A stretch of DNA of 64,000 nt from Oscillospiraceae bacterium (GTDB taxonomy: Bacteria > Bacillota > Clostridia > Oscillospirales > Acutalibacteraceae): the NCBI GenBank assembly GCA_003514385.1, contig DOQR01000007.1, positions 62,001-126,000 of the forward strand. The letters run 5' to 3'. The translations under genes were made by a program, and so were the position numbers. A model generated the notes under the pieces. The model was not told the origin of the DNA, ran no database searches, and saw nothing but the letters and a program-made list of their open reading frames with translations. Within the stretch, counting starts at the first letter, position 1; each line of letters opens with the position of its first letter. Shown here in pieces: positions 34,368-43,561 of the stretch.

Positions 34368-36020
34368 TCAGATTTTGCCCGCCTTTTCAAGCTCTTTGTA
34401 GTTTCTTCTGATCTTAAGAGTCGTGGTCTTCGGGAACTCTTCGGAACGGAACTCGAGCTTGTCGATGTTCTTCCATCTGGGCATGTCGCGGTTGAACTGG
34501 TTGACAGCGTCCTTGATGAGCTGATCCGCATCCTTGCCGTATTCCTCATAGTAAGGATAGACCTCTGCGACGATCTTGTTTCCCTCCTGGCTGACGAGAA
34601 TCTCATGGATCGCGTGGCAACGCTGAGAAAGCTTGTCCTCAAGTTCCTCGGGAGAGACGTTCTTACCGTTGTTGGTAATGATAAGATTCTTCTTGCGGCC
34701 GACGAAGAAGAGGAAGCCGTCCTCATCGATTCTGCCGTAGTCGCCGGTCTTGAACCAGCCGTTGTCGAACGCCGCGGCGGTTGCCTCGGGATCCTTGTAA
34801 TAGCCTCTCATGACGTTGGAGCCGCGGACATATATCTCGCCGACGCCGTCCTCATCGGGATCGTTTATCTTTATCTCGTTGCACGGAAGCGGTCTGCCGA
34901 CGCTGCCGGACTTATGATTTTCCATGGTGTTGGTGGTAACTGCGGGCGAGCACTCGGTTATGCCGTAGCCGTTGAGAACCTGGATGCCGAGGTCATAGAG
35001 ACCCTGCTCATACTCGGGGTCAAGCGCAGCACCGCCGACAATGATATACTTCAGATTTCCGCCGAGCTGCTCATGAACCTGAGCGAACAACTTGCGGCGG
35101 ACGTCGATGCCGAACTTCATAAGGAAGCGGCTTATCTTGATGCCCTTCTTGAGGACTTCCTCTCTGCCGGTCTTTCTCGCGGTCTTCCAGACGCGCTTAT
35201 AGATAGTCTCGACAACCAGCGGAACACCGGAGAAGTTCTGAGGATGATGGGTCTGGAAATCCTTAACGAGGTTCTTTATATCTACGCAGATATAGCCGTA
35301 GGTGATGATGATAAACGCGGCGAAGATAGTCGCAACCCATGAGAAGGTATGGTTAAGCGGCAGGAAGCCGACGGAGTTTCCGCCCTGGAAACATTTGCAG
35401 GAAGAAGTGACGACGGAAGCGAGGTTGCCGTGAGTGAGCATAACGCCCTTGCTCTTGCCGGTGGTGCCGGAGGTAAAAACGATGGTTGCGAGATCATCGG
35501 GAGATACGACGACATCCTTATACTCGGTGTAGCCGTCCGCAAGGAGCTTCTCGCCCTCATCGATGTACTTCTGAAAATCGGGGATATAGAGATATGTATC
35601 CATGGGAGCACCTATCTCTTTTATCTTCTCGACTGTCGGAGCATAGTACTCGGAATAGAAGATAGCCTTGCACTCGCCCTCGTTGAGCTGAACGGCAAGA
35701 TCCTCTGCAGGAAGCTTGGGGTCAAGCGGAACGCTGACTATCTTTCCGAGAAGGTTCGCAAAAAACGCGATTATCCACTCATAGGAGTTCTCGCCGATAA
35801 TGGCGACATTGCAATCCTTGACGCCGTGGGCAAACATATATGTGCCCAGGCAGTTGATGTCGTGCCAGACATCATTGAAAGTGCTGGTCTTGATGCCGCC
35901 CTCGTAGTCATACATGAAAAGGGGCTGATCCTTTCCCTCGCCAACGCCGTGGATGACAAGCTCCTTTATCGTCTTGACATCGGGTACATCATAGTATACG
36001 TCCTTGTACTTCTTTTTCAT
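34368..36020 (-). CDS. AMP-dependent long-chain acyl-CoA synthetase (FadD/FAA-like)
   Basis: 550 residues. The adenylate-forming signature IVFTSGTTGKSKGVMLTHGN is at ~187-206; later motifs are GYGITECSPAVTTN, GWFKTGDYGRIDEDGFLFFVGRKKNLIITNNGKNVSPEELE, with the C-terminal TLKIRRNYKE lysine region. It activates a carboxylic acid, probably a long-chain fatty acid, as CoA thioester. Monocistronic with its own terminator. The neighbouring GH3-type enzyme is another carboxylate-adenylating protein. Confidence 0.9.
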   Translation of the reverse strand: MKKKYKDVYYDVPDVKTIKELVIHGVGEGKDQPLFMYDYEGGIKTSTFNDVWHDINCLGTYMFAHGVKDCNVAIIGENSYEWIIAFFANLLGKIVSVPLDPKLPAEDLAVQLNEGECKAIFYSEYYAPTVEKIKEIGAPMDTYLYIPDFQKYIDEGEKLLADGYTEYKDVVVSPDDLATIVFTSGTTGKSKGVMLTHGNLASVVTSSCKCFQGGNSVGFLPLNHTFSWVATIFAAFIIITYGYICVDIKNLVKDFQTHHPQNFSGVPLVVETIYKRVWKTARKTGREEVLKKGIKISRFLMKFGIDVRRKLFAQVHEQLGGNLKYIIVGGAALDPEYEQGLYDLGIQVLNGYGITECSPAVTTNTMENHKSGSVGRPLPCNEIKINDPDEDGVGEIYVRGSNVMRGYYKDPEATAAAFDNGWFKTGDYGRIDEDGFLFFVGRKKNLIITNNGKNVSPEELEDKLSQRCHAIHEILVSQEGNKIVAEVYPYYEEYGKDADQLIKDAVNQFNRDMPRWKNIDKLEFRSEEFPKTTTLKIRRNYKELEKAGKI

Positions 36021-36157
36021 TTTGTGATTCCTTCCCTCATTTTTTATTTTCTCGGGTTACGAACCCTGTACCCCCTACAGAGTTCTATCAAGACATAATT
36101 CTATATTATTGCACTGCAATCTTTTTTATTGTGCGGAAATTAATAAATATTTGTATT

Positions 36158-36187
36158 AATTTAGAAAAAGTTTAGAAAGTGTGTCAA
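36158..36187 (-). promoter_or_regulatory. Possible promoter of the acyl-CoA synthetase gene
   Basis: TTGACA (36187-36182) with TAAATT at 36163-36158, spacer 18. The leader would be about 130 bases long and is AT-rich without a clear structure. Confidence 0.4.
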
Positions 36188-36190
36188 AAA

Positions 36191-36230
36191 AGTAAAAGCC
36201 GGACGGATCAGCTTCACTGATCGTGTCCGG
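36191..36230 (-). terminator. Terminator overlapping the end of the second gtrA
   Basis: CCGGAC...GTCCGG with GATCAG/CTGATC extending the stem around the stop codon (TGA in the loop), followed by CTTTTACTTTTTT on the minus strand. Confidence 0.8.
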
Positions 36231-36750
36231 TCGATGCGTTTTGCACTTCTTCTTTTTTCGCTTTTTCTTTTGAGGATTTGCCGAGCTTTTTGTATGCAAA
36301 GAACTTGTTTGTCACAAAGTTAAACGGCGTTACTATAACCGCGACTATGCACGGGGCGATATACTCCGCGAGCTTTCTGTCGGTCATATCGACGCCCGAC
36401 TGCCTTATGGCCTCGCCCAACGACCTTACGCCCTCCTCAAGGTTCAATACGTCAAGGAAGAGCCAGGTGAGCAAGGTTGTCAAAAACAGTCCCGAGAAAG
36501 CATACACAACATAGAGTCTGAGCAGAACCTGCCAGCCCTTGACTCCCTCATCGCGTTCAAAGACAAGCCTGCTGTTAATCAGATATGACGAGAGCACACT
36601 AAGCACGAAGCCCACAAGAGTCGCAAGCACATAGTGACCCCCGACAAAAACAACGGCGGCATACGCAACATAGTTGACTATCGCGTTTATACTGCCGACG
36701 ACGATGAATTTCAGGTATTGAATGACTGCATTATTACTCTTTTTCTTCAC
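36214..36750 (-). CDS. GtrA family membrane protein (second copy)
   Basis: 178 residues with four hydrophobic segments, family motifs YLKFIVVGSINAIVNYVAYA and NFVTNKFFAYKK, and a basic tail. The insertion between helices 3 and 4 (about 35 residues, VLNLEEGVRSLGEAIRQSG) is longer than in the copy at 16573. The start is a GTG at 36750, 7 bases after GGGGAGG. Likely lipid-linked sugar translocation. Divergent from the GH3-type gene. Confidence 0.85.
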   Translation of the reverse strand: MKKKSNNAVIQYLKFIVVGSINAIVNYVAYAAVVFVGGHYVLATLVGFVLSVLSSYLINSRLVFERDEGVKGWQVLLRLYVVYAFSGLFLTTLLTWLFLDVLNLEEGVRSLGEAIRQSGVDMTDRKLAEYIAPCIVAVIVTPFNFVTNKFFAYKKLGKSSKEKAKKEEVQNASTGHDQ

Positions 36751-36988
36751 CTTTCCGCCTCCCCTGCGAATATCAAGAAGATGATAACATATAAGTGCGG
36801 TCTTTTCAATATCAAAAAAACAGATTGGCTCTGAACCCCCTGCTGTTTTCATTCTCTATTGTTAAATCTTTCTTAAGTTCATAAAAGGAACAAAATACAA
36901 TTATACTTATACTAAAATAACAGCATATTAAGGTGGGACAGGCTGCGAACAGACAGCCGCCGCCATGGGATGGAGATGCAAGGAAAAT

Positions 36989-38686
36989 ATGAAAATCAAA
37001 CCGCTCAGCCGCCTTATGACCGACTTCGGCGGCTTCCTGGGTCTTGCGGAGCACGTCAAGCTCGGGATCTATGCGAAAAACGCCGTTAAGGTTCAGGAAC
37101 ACATTGTCAAGAAGCTCATGCGCGACAACAAGAACACCGTATACGGCAAGGCGCACAATTTCAAGGACGTTCACTCCGTTGCGGACTATCAGGCAAAGGT
37201 TCCTCTCTCGCGCTACAAGGACTACGAGGAATATATCGACCGCATGGTTGAAACCGGCGAAAGAAATCTTATAACCAGATACCGCATACACAGATACGCC
37301 GAGTCCTCCGGCAGCATCGGCAAACCGAAGCTCGTTCCCCTCGCCGCAAGGTCGCTGTGGAACTGCCAGTGCTTCAGCTTCTCGGCTCCCGTCGGCTGCG
37401 CCGTCAAGTGGTTCCACGCGCACGGCAAGCGTCTGCCTCCTCAGAAGGGTATGCTGACGCTCGAGATAACGCCCCACCGCCTTCCCAACGGAAAGACCTG
37501 CAGCTGCCTTTCCGGTATCCCGATGATGTACTTAAAGCCCATAGTCAGCTCCTTTGTCACCTCTCCCCCGGAGATAATGTTCCCGGAGGATCCGAGCAGA
37601 ACGGATATGCAGTATTTCAAGCTGCGTTTCGCTCTGATGGACAGAGACGTGAGCTACCTGAGCACAATGATAATAACCGTTCTCGAGTCGATGATGCATT
37701 ATCTCGAGGACAACTGGGAGATGCTCTGCGACGACATTGAGCACGGCACGATAAACGAGAGCATCGCGTGCCCGCCCCAGGTAAAAGAAAAGCTCATGAA
37801 GCGCATTAAGCCCATGCCAGACCGCGCCGCCGAGCTTCGCAGCGAATTTGAAAAGGGCTTTGACACTCCGATAGTCCCACGAATCTGGAAGAACTGCTGC
37901 TGGATGTTCGGCATGGGCGCAGGCTCGCTCGAGGTATACTCGAAGAAGCTGGGCCGTTACACGGGAAATCTCCCGATTCACAACATGGGCTACGGCGCTT
38001 CCGAGGATCTTGTTGCAGTGCCGATAGCGCTCAACTCCAACGACTGCGTAATTCTTCCTCACAACGGCTTCTTTGAGTTCCTGCCCGTCGGCGCTCCCGA
38101 GGGCACCCGTCCGTTCACTATAAGCGAAGTAAAGCCCGGCGAGGAATATGAAATAATCATCACGAATCTCTCCGGTCTCTACCGTTACCGCATTGACGAC
38201 GTCGTCGAGGTCACCGGCTTCTACAAGCAGTCTCCGACGGTAATGTTCAAGTACAGACTCAACCAGGTGCTTAACATCGGCGGAGAAAAGACCGACCAGA
38301 GCATGGTTGACTGGGCGGTTGAGCAGATGTGCGACCGTTTCGGCACAGTCTCCGTCGGACACAGCGTTTATCCCGACACCGAGACGACTACTCCCGGCCA
38401 CTATGTCCTCTTCGTTGAGACCGAGGACGAAATCGACCCCGCAAGACGTCAGGAGTTCGCGGCGGTATTTGACGAAAAGCTCAGCGATTCGAACCTCTTC
38501 ATCAGCGATGCCTGGCACGAAAAGACCCTCGGCAAGACCGAGCTTCACTTCGTCAAGAAGGGCACTTATCACCAGTATCTCGAGATGAAGAAGAACGAGG
38601 GCGCGAACCTCAACCAGCTCAAGCCCGTTGTCCTGCTCAACACTCAGGACAAGCGCGACTTCTTCTGGAAGAACGTCACCGACTGA
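36989..38686 (+). CDS. GH3-type acyl-acid amido synthetase homolog
   Basis: 565 residues. The ATP/AMP motif ESSGSIGKPKLVPL near ~110 and later NMGYGASEDLVAVPI, NLSGLYRYRIDDVVEVTGFY and NIGGEKTDQSMVDWAVEQ match the GH3 family (plant enzymes that join auxin or jasmonate to amino acids). Bacterial homologs are known but their substrates are mostly not. AAGGAAA precedes ATG 36989. Monocistronic, with a strong terminator. It lies near the acyl-CoA synthetase and a GtrA gene. Confidence 0.88.
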   Translation: MKIKPLSRLMTDFGGFLGLAEHVKLGIYAKNAVKVQEHIVKKLMRDNKNTVYGKAHNFKDVHSVADYQAKVPLSRYKDYEEYIDRMVETGERNLITRYRIHRYAESSGSIGKPKLVPLAARSLWNCQCFSFSAPVGCAVKWFHAHGKRLPPQKGMLTLEITPHRLPNGKTCSCLSGIPMMYLKPIVSSFVTSPPEIMFPEDPSRTDMQYFKLRFALMDRDVSYLSTMIITVLESMMHYLEDNWEMLCDDIEHGTINESIACPPQVKEKLMKRIKPMPDRAAELRSEFEKGFDTPIVPRIWKNCCWMFGMGAGSLEVYSKKLGRYTGNLPIHNMGYGASEDLVAVPIALNSNDCVILPHNGFFEFLPVGAPEGTRPFTISEVKPGEEYEIIITNLSGLYRYRIDDVVEVTGFYKQSPTVMFKYRLNQVLNIGGEKTDQSMVDWAVEQMCDRFGTVSVGHSVYPDTETTTPGHYVLFVETEDEIDPARRQEFAAVFDEKLSDSNLFISDAWHEKTLGKTELHFVKKGTYHQYLEMKKNEGANLNQLKPVVLLNTQDKRDFFWKNVTD

Positions 38687-38706
38687 CGGTAATTCAATAA
38701 AAGCTT

Positions 38707-38744
38707 ACAGCCGCAACAGATTTTACTGTTGCGGCTGTTTTGTA
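38707..38744 (+). terminator. Terminator of the GH3-type gene
   Basis: A perfect 13-bp stem, ACAGCCGCAACAG with CTGTTGCGGCTGT, followed by TTTGTATTTT. Confidence 0.93.
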
Positions 38745-38796
38745 TTTTTGTGATGGACTTGTATAGAGAAAATTGGAATTTATCGTGGAATCCATC

Positions 38797-38846
38797 AGGC
38801 TCCCCTGTAGGGGAGCTGGCTCGACGCAAGCCGAGACTGAGGGGTT
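38797..38846. repeat. Interspersed repeat unit (CTCCCC-TGTA-GGGGAG type)
   Basis: It contains the perfect palindrome CTCCCCTGTAGGGGAG (38800-38815) followed by a second imperfect arm (CTCGACGCAAGCCGAG, then ACTGAGGGG). Such short GC-rich palindromic units recur in clostridial gut genomes; there is a single copy here. Non-coding. Confidence 0.6.
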
Positions 38847-38939
38847 GTTTCGCTCCGCTCAAAGTAATAAGTAAAAGTGAATAGTGAAAAAAGTGCGCGA
38901 TATAGTCGGATTTCATCCGCCCACGAACTTCACGCAATT

Positions 38940-39260
38940 TTAGTGGCGTGCAACCTGTAGGGTGCGGCGACCTCGACGCACCGCTGCCGCACAAGCAGCA
39001 CGATATAAATTTGTAGAATTTGTACTCTACCTTCGCGTCCTGCAACAATTCAATATTTTATACTACCCGCGTTTCAGCATTTTCTTTTTATTTAAAAAAG
39101 AAAACGCCTGCAAAAGAAAAGCAAAACCGATGTGTGCTTACCTTTCTGTGGGCTGCCCCCCTGTACCCCCGACAACGCCACGCCGCGGTACATAGCTTGC
39201 GGCTCTCAGTTAGTTGCTCGGCACATTCGCACGCAAACGCGCCGGAGCTTGAACGAGTGT
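38940..39260. other. Gene-free stretch with degenerate repeat-like DNA
   Basis: It includes GGTGCGGCGACCTCGACGCACC (38970-38991), a hairpin-forming segment similar in style to the neighbouring repeat, then AT-rich filler and CCCCCCTGTACCCCC. Short open frames on both strands have no ribosome sites and no recognisable motifs. I see no gene between 38745 and 39500. Confidence 0.5.
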
Positions 39261-39310
39261 GCAACATCGCCGAAGCGCCGCCGGTGGCGGATGAAGCGAG
39301 GCGATGTTGC
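39261..39310. repeat. 11-bp perfect inverted repeat (GCAACATCGCC...GGCGATGTTGC)
   Basis: Its 28-base centre contains another short stem, CCGCCGGTGGCGG. As RNA or DNA it would form a long two-part hairpin. No T-run follows on either strand, so it is a repeat element and not a terminator. Confidence 0.65.
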
Positions 39311-39453
39311 CCGCTCCTCTAAGAAAGCTTTCAAACACTGCGGCGCGGCTATTGAAAGCTTGATTATAAAAAATTATTTGAGTCACTTGTTTTTACCTTG
39401 CTATGGCTCAAGTGATAGATAAATCCTAATTTGTCACATGTATCGCAAACGCA

Positions 39454-39492
39454 AAATCCTACCCATGTGAAATCGGGTAGGATTTAATGCTT
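39454..39492. terminator. Bidirectional hairpin after the anSME gene
   Basis: An 11-bp perfect stem, AAATCCTACCC with GGGTAGGATTT and a 10-base loop. T-rich tails exist both ways: TTTTGCGTTTG on minus, AATGCTTTTATT on plus. Lies about 30 bases after the stop of the minus-strand anSME gene. Confidence 0.75.
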
Positions 39493-39521
39493 TTATTACA
39501 CTGTCGTGGCAATGAGTTTAT

Positions 39522-40613
39522 TTATCTGTTCGCTTCGTCAACAAACACGCGGAACAGCGGCAGGCACGAGGAGAAAAATTTTTTATACGCCTCGCAATAA
39601 TCACGGTCGGCTCTGCTTCGCTTGCATCCGCCGCCTCGGCAGAGGGGATAATATCTGCATGCCTTGCACTTCGGATCGACCGGCAGGCTCTCGCGGATAA
39701 AATCGGTGGCTTTCTTTGAATTTGCCATCGTTTCAAGCTCATCTGAATTTATGTTGCCGAGCAGCCATTCGTCAAGGCAATAGAAGTCGCAGGGATAGAC
39801 ATTGCCATTGCCCTCGACTACAAATTGATGCATACAGTGACCGCAAACGCCGCACTGCTCCGGCTGTCTGCCGACATACATCTGAACCCAGTTGTCAAAC
39901 TGGCGGATGCTCGTGTATTCGCCACGAACGTAGTCTTTGACATAGGCGTTGAACAGATGTATCAGAAAATACGCATACTGCTCGTTAGTCATATACAGTT
40001 CGCTCTCGCTCTTGTCACCGAACGGGCGCAGGCACGGGATGAACTGGAGATATTTAAATCCCTTGCGTTTGAAGAACGAATATATCCTGTCGATATTCTC
40101 GGCAGCGCAGCCCGTGAGCACGGTCAAAATATTGAAATCGACCTCGTGCATGGTCAGCATCTGAGCAGCATTGAGAATTTTATAGAATCTGTTTGTGCCG
40201 TTGGCATCGACTCTGAAGCGGTTCGCTTCCATATCGCCGTCAAGGCTCAGACCCACGAGAAAATGTTCATCGTGAAAGAACTGCGCCCACTGCTCGTCTA
40301 TCAATAAACCGTTGGTCTGTATGCTGAAAAATATACGGCTGCCGCGCAGGTTATATTTCTTGACCCGCTCGGCGAAGTCTTTGAAATAGTCTATCCCGGC
40401 GAGCAGCGGCTCGCCGCCCTGGAACGCAAAAGCTACACTGTCCCCTTTTGCGAAGCTGAGCGCGCTTTTTATGAGCCTGTCTGAAATTTCGGCGGACATA
40501 ATGCCGAGGTTGTGCTCTTCTCTTATCTGCGATACATCGTGATAAAAGCAATATTCGCACCGCAGATTGCAGAGGCTCGACGCAGGCTTTATCATTATTG
40601 AAAGTTCAGGCAA
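39522..40613 (-). CDS. Anaerobic sulfatase-maturating enzyme (radical SAM, SPASM)
   Basis: 363 residues. The radical-SAM cluster motif is CNLRCEYC (~15-22), preceded by IKPASSL as in anSMEs. The C-terminal SPASM region has CGVCGHCMHQF, VYPCDFYCLDEW and CKACRYYPLCRGGC-type cysteines for two auxiliary 4Fe-4S clusters. It oxidises the active-site Cys of the neighbouring sulfatase to formylglycine without oxygen. The start is a TTG at 40613 with GGGGGTG upstream; the only nearby ATG lacks an RBS and would cut conserved sequence. Confidence 0.92.
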   Translation of the reverse strand: MPELSIMIKPASSLCNLRCEYCFYHDVSQIREEHNLGIMSAEISDRLIKSALSFAKGDSVAFAFQGGEPLLAGIDYFKDFAERVKKYNLRGSRIFFSIQTNGLLIDEQWAQFFHDEHFLVGLSLDGDMEANRFRVDANGTNRFYKILNAAQMLTMHEVDFNILTVLTGCAAENIDRIYSFFKRKGFKYLQFIPCLRPFGDKSESELYMTNEQYAYFLIHLFNAYVKDYVRGEYTSIRQFDNWVQMYVGRQPEQCGVCGHCMHQFVVEGNGNVYPCDFYCLDEWLLGNINSDELETMANSKKATDFIRESLPVDPKCKACRYYPLCRGGGCKRSRADRDYCEAYKKFFSSCLPLFRVFVDEANR

Positions 40614-40636
40614 AATTTCACCCCCGGATATTCCGA

Positions 40637-40667
40637 CCGCCGAGCGGACTGTTCACCCGTTCGGCGG
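40637..40667 (-). other. Intercistronic hairpin between sulfatase and anSME genes
   Basis: CCGCCGA and TCGGCGG form a 7-bp stem with further CGG/CCG pairing inside. With no T-run on the minus strand, it may lower, but would not abolish, read-through into anSME. Confidence 0.5.
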
Positions 40668-40675
40668 CGTTTCTA

Positions 40676-42709
40676 TCAGCTGTTTTCTATAATTCCTCGG
40701 CGGTTATTTTTGAACTCGTTCATCTTTTCGTCGAGTCTGTCGCGCATCTCATCGGCAATTGTCGGATATGCCGGGGTGCGGTTGTAGTTCTCGCCCGCAT
40801 CGTCGGTCAGGATATGCAGCCAGTTCTTGCGGAATTTATCAAAGAACGCGGAGTTGTCGTTCTGTATATTCTTGAAATACTTGAACACGACATACTCATT
40901 ATTCTTGAGAACATCGAAATCATAGTCTTTGTACTCTTCGCGCGAGAGGATATCGGCAGTCGGTATAGCGTACTGGATAGCCTTGAGCTTTTCGCGCTTC
41001 ATGTGGAGTATCGGGGTTTCGGCAGTGTGTATGACTTTATTCTGAGTGAACACGGGAACCATCGAAACGCCGTCTATTACGCGGTCTGCGGGGAGATAGT
41101 TCTTCTCCGTTCCGCCGTTTCCGGTGATGCCGCACATCTCGACGAGAGTCGGGAACAGATCGACGAGTGTTGCGGACTCATCATAAGTCGAACCCGCTTT
41201 GAACAGACCGCCGTTGTTGCCCCAGCGAATCATAAACGGTACTTTCTGACCGCCCTCATAAGCGAGATATTTGCCGCCGCGAAGGTCACCTGTAGAGCCC
41301 TGAAGCGCGGGGCCGTTGTCGCTGGTGAACACTATTATTGTGTTATCCATGACGCCGAGCTCTTCGAGAGTGTCAAAGAGCTTGCCGAGATAATAGTCAA
41401 ACTCGGTCACGCAGTCAACATATGTGCCCATGCCGGATTTGCCCTTGAACTCATCGCCGACATACACGGGCGCGTGCGGCCACGGAGTTGCATAGAACGC
41501 GAAGAACGGCTCGTCACCCTGCTTGACCTGATCGGTTATCCAATCGTTCATTTCCTCATATATCCACTTTGTGGCGTTGCTCTGGTCTTTGAGCTCGTCT
41601 GTACCGCGGGCTATCTCATACTCTCCGTTCTCCTCCCTGACGTGATAGAACGGATTCATATCGTTGACATAGTGGCTGCCGTAGAAATAATCGAAGCCCT
41701 GATTTGTGGGCAGGTACTCGCCGTAGTCGCCGAGATGCCACTTGCCGAAGCAGCCGGTGGCATAGCCCGCTCCCTTGAGAGCCTCGGCTATGGTTATCTC
41801 GTCGCCGAGCATACCGTCGGCATTGCCGCCCATCTCGATGGAGTTGAATATACGGGTCGAGGCAAACGGAGAGAATGTGTCAACGGTCGGGTATATGACA
41901 TTGTCGGCATATCCGCGATAGGGATAGCGTCCGGTGAGCGCGGCAAAACGCGCGGGTGAGCAGACAGAATAGCTCGAATAGAAATTCGTGAACTGCGCGC
42001 CCTCTTCGCCGATGCGGTCGATGTTCGGAGTATCATATATCGCGCCGTTCGCGGAAACATCGCCATAGCCGAGATCGTCCATGAGAATGAACAGGACATT
42101 GGGCGAATTCTCTTTTGTTTTATTTTTGTCTATCCCCTTGAGGTAGTCGTCCTGACCGTCCCACAGACGCTCGGTGTTGGGCTTCGAACGCAGGTTCATG
42201 GTCAGCACGAACGCGACGGTAGTAAACACGAGCAGCACACTGAGAACACGCGAGAGTACTTTTTGAAGAGTAACTTTTTTATCGATTTTCACAACGCAGA
42301 GAATAACGCCGACTATAACGGCTATACTCGGCAGGGCGAGCAGGAGATTGCCGAGCAGGCGGGTGAAGAAATTACCCTCGCCTGTAAGCCAGGGATGCTC
42401 CGCGCTCGAAAATCCCGCAAGACCGGAAGTGAACGCGCCGAAGCCCGCATCCGCGCCGAAAATTATGTAATAAGTGATAACGCCGAACAGTGCGGCGCAA
42501 TAGCCGATAAGAAAACCGAGATAAAGCCGGCGCTTAAAAAACATACCGATAACTATAAGCGCGGACACAATGCAGCAAAATCCCACGCAGACGACCGCAG
42601 TCATATTGAGCCTTGTTATCCACATCGCGAGCATGAGTGCGGTACCGATAACGCTGACGATTATCGGGAACACTTTCTTTCCGGAATCAAATTCTATCTT
42701 TTTCTTCAA
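40676..42709 (-). CDS. Membrane-anchored type I sulfatase (Cys-type)
   Basis: 677 residues. Five hydrophobic helices fill residues ~12-170, then a linker and an extracellular sulfatase domain: FILMDDLGYGDVS (metal-binding Asp pair), the formylglycine motif CSPAR with Cys ~250, LTGRYPYRG, GKWHLGDYG and VFTSDNGPALQG. Formylglycine arises from the adjacent anSME. The multi-helix N-terminus resembles LtaS/EptA architecture, but the CSPAR motif shows a true sulfatase (LtaS uses Thr). Substrate may be sulfated mucin glycans or a surface compound; unknown. Confidence 0.9.
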   Translation of the reverse strand: MKKKIEFDSGKKVFPIIVSVIGTALMLAMWITRLNMTAVVCVGFCCIVSALIVIGMFFKRRLYLGFLIGYCAALFGVITYYIIFGADAGFGAFTSGLAGFSSAEHPWLTGEGNFFTRLLGNLLLALPSIAVIVGVILCVVKIDKKVTLQKVLSRVLSVLLVFTTVAFVLTMNLRSKPNTERLWDGQDDYLKGIDKNKTKENSPNVLFILMDDLGYGDVSANGAIYDTPNIDRIGEEGAQFTNFYSSYSVCSPARFAALTGRYPYRGYADNVIYPTVDTFSPFASTRIFNSIEMGGNADGMLGDEITIAEALKGAGYATGCFGKWHLGDYGEYLPTNQGFDYFYGSHYVNDMNPFYHVREENGEYEIARGTDELKDQSNATKWIYEEMNDWITDQVKQGDEPFFAFYATPWPHAPVYVGDEFKGKSGMGTYVDCVTEFDYYLGKLFDTLEELGVMDNTIIVFTSDNGPALQGSTGDLRGGKYLAYEGGQKVPFMIRWGNNGGLFKAGSTYDESATLVDLFPTLVEMCGITGNGGTEKNYLPADRVIDGVSMVPVFTQNKVIHTAETPILHMKREKLKAIQYAIPTADILSREEYKDYDFDVLKNNEYVVFKYFKNIQNDNSAFFDKFRKNWLHILTDDAGENYNRTPAYPTIADEMRDRLDEKMNEFKNNRRGIIENS

Positions 42710-42806
42710 ATCATGACCTCCTAAGCCAATACATATTTATTTCCTGCTTATTGCTCTGTTTCTAATCTTTTCCCGCTCTTGACGGCAGTCTTTTGAGATG
42801 TTATCC

Positions 42807-43295
42807 CTAAACATTTGTCAAATGCAAAATCTCAACTAATTTTATGTCCACACTATATGTATCGGGATTTTTCTCTTTATATTTTAAAATAATCGCCTTC
42901 CACAATTCCTTATAGTCGTCATACGAGTTGCTCAATGGAATAAGCAGTTCTTTCTTTGTTGTGTAAACATTCATTGAACTGAGAGAACGAATTTTTTTAC
43001 TTCCGCGAAGTACTATTGCCGCAATATCGCTGTAATCGACCTGTCCTTTTGCTCCGTCGACAGAATATGTAAAGTACTCGTCGTGCAGTTCAACAAAATT
43101 GTGCCTGCTCTTTACAGACAATATAATTACATATACGGCAGGGCACACCATTGATATACCAAAAAGCATTGCCGCTCCGAGTACAGAACCATTTTTAGAA
43201 AATACAAATATAAAATAAAACGCCAACACGCACCACAGCGCCGAGCACGATATTGCAATAATAATGTTTTTTGTGCTGTATTTATATTTTCTCAA
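42807..43295 (-). CDS. Small membrane protein with PH-like C-terminal domain
   Basis: 162 residues: two membrane helices (IIIAISCSALWCVLAFYFIF and LFGISMVCPAVYVIIL) followed by ~90 residues that read like a bacterial PH domain (FTYSVDGAKGQVDYSDIAAIVLRGSK). The start is a TTG at 43295 with GAGAGGTGAT upstream. Its layout resembles the protein at 55572. Function unknown. Confidence 0.6.
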   Translation of the reverse strand: MRKYKYSTKNIIIAISCSALWCVLAFYFIFVFSKNGSVLGAAMLFGISMVCPAVYVIILSVKSRHNFVELHDEYFTYSVDGAKGQVDYSDIAAIVLRGSKKIRSLSSMNVYTTKKELLIPLSNSYDDYKELWKAIILKYKEKNPDTYSVDIKLVEILHLTNV

Positions 43296-43460
43296 GCCAT
43301 CACCTCTCTTGAAAAATTCACTAATACGGATTATATCATTAATTGCGGGATTTGTCACCATTTTTAAAAAATTAAAAAGGGACTGTCGCATTCAGATGCA
43401 GAAAGCGTTTTTTTGACCCGAAGCTGTATAAGTATACTGCGAGTGGGCAAAAAGGCGCTT

Positions 43461-43532
43461 AAAAGAGCAATAATAAAAGGTCATACTCCGCATTATAATC
43501 ATACGAAATATGACCTGCATCTCTTGCTCTTT
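43461..43532 (-). terminator. Terminator of sigG
   Basis: A long hairpin on the minus strand: AAAGAGCAA with TTGCTCTTT outside and AGGTCATA with TATGACCT inside, ending in TTTT. It lies 30 bases after the sigG stop. Confidence 0.75.
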
Positions 43533-43561
43533 GGTCTGCGCTGAATGCGGCAAACCCTAAA

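Noticed and set aside
37532..38572. 346-residue minus-strand frame opposite the GH3-type gene
   Set aside because: Antisense shadow; the plus frame carries all family motifs.
38644..39422. Several short frames in the repeat gap
   Set aside because: No RBS or motifs; they run through palindromic repeats.
40676..42709. Lipoteichoic acid synthase (LtaS)
   Set aside because: The N-terminal membrane layout is similar, but the catalytic motif is CSPAR and not the LtaS Thr site, and anSME is adjacent.
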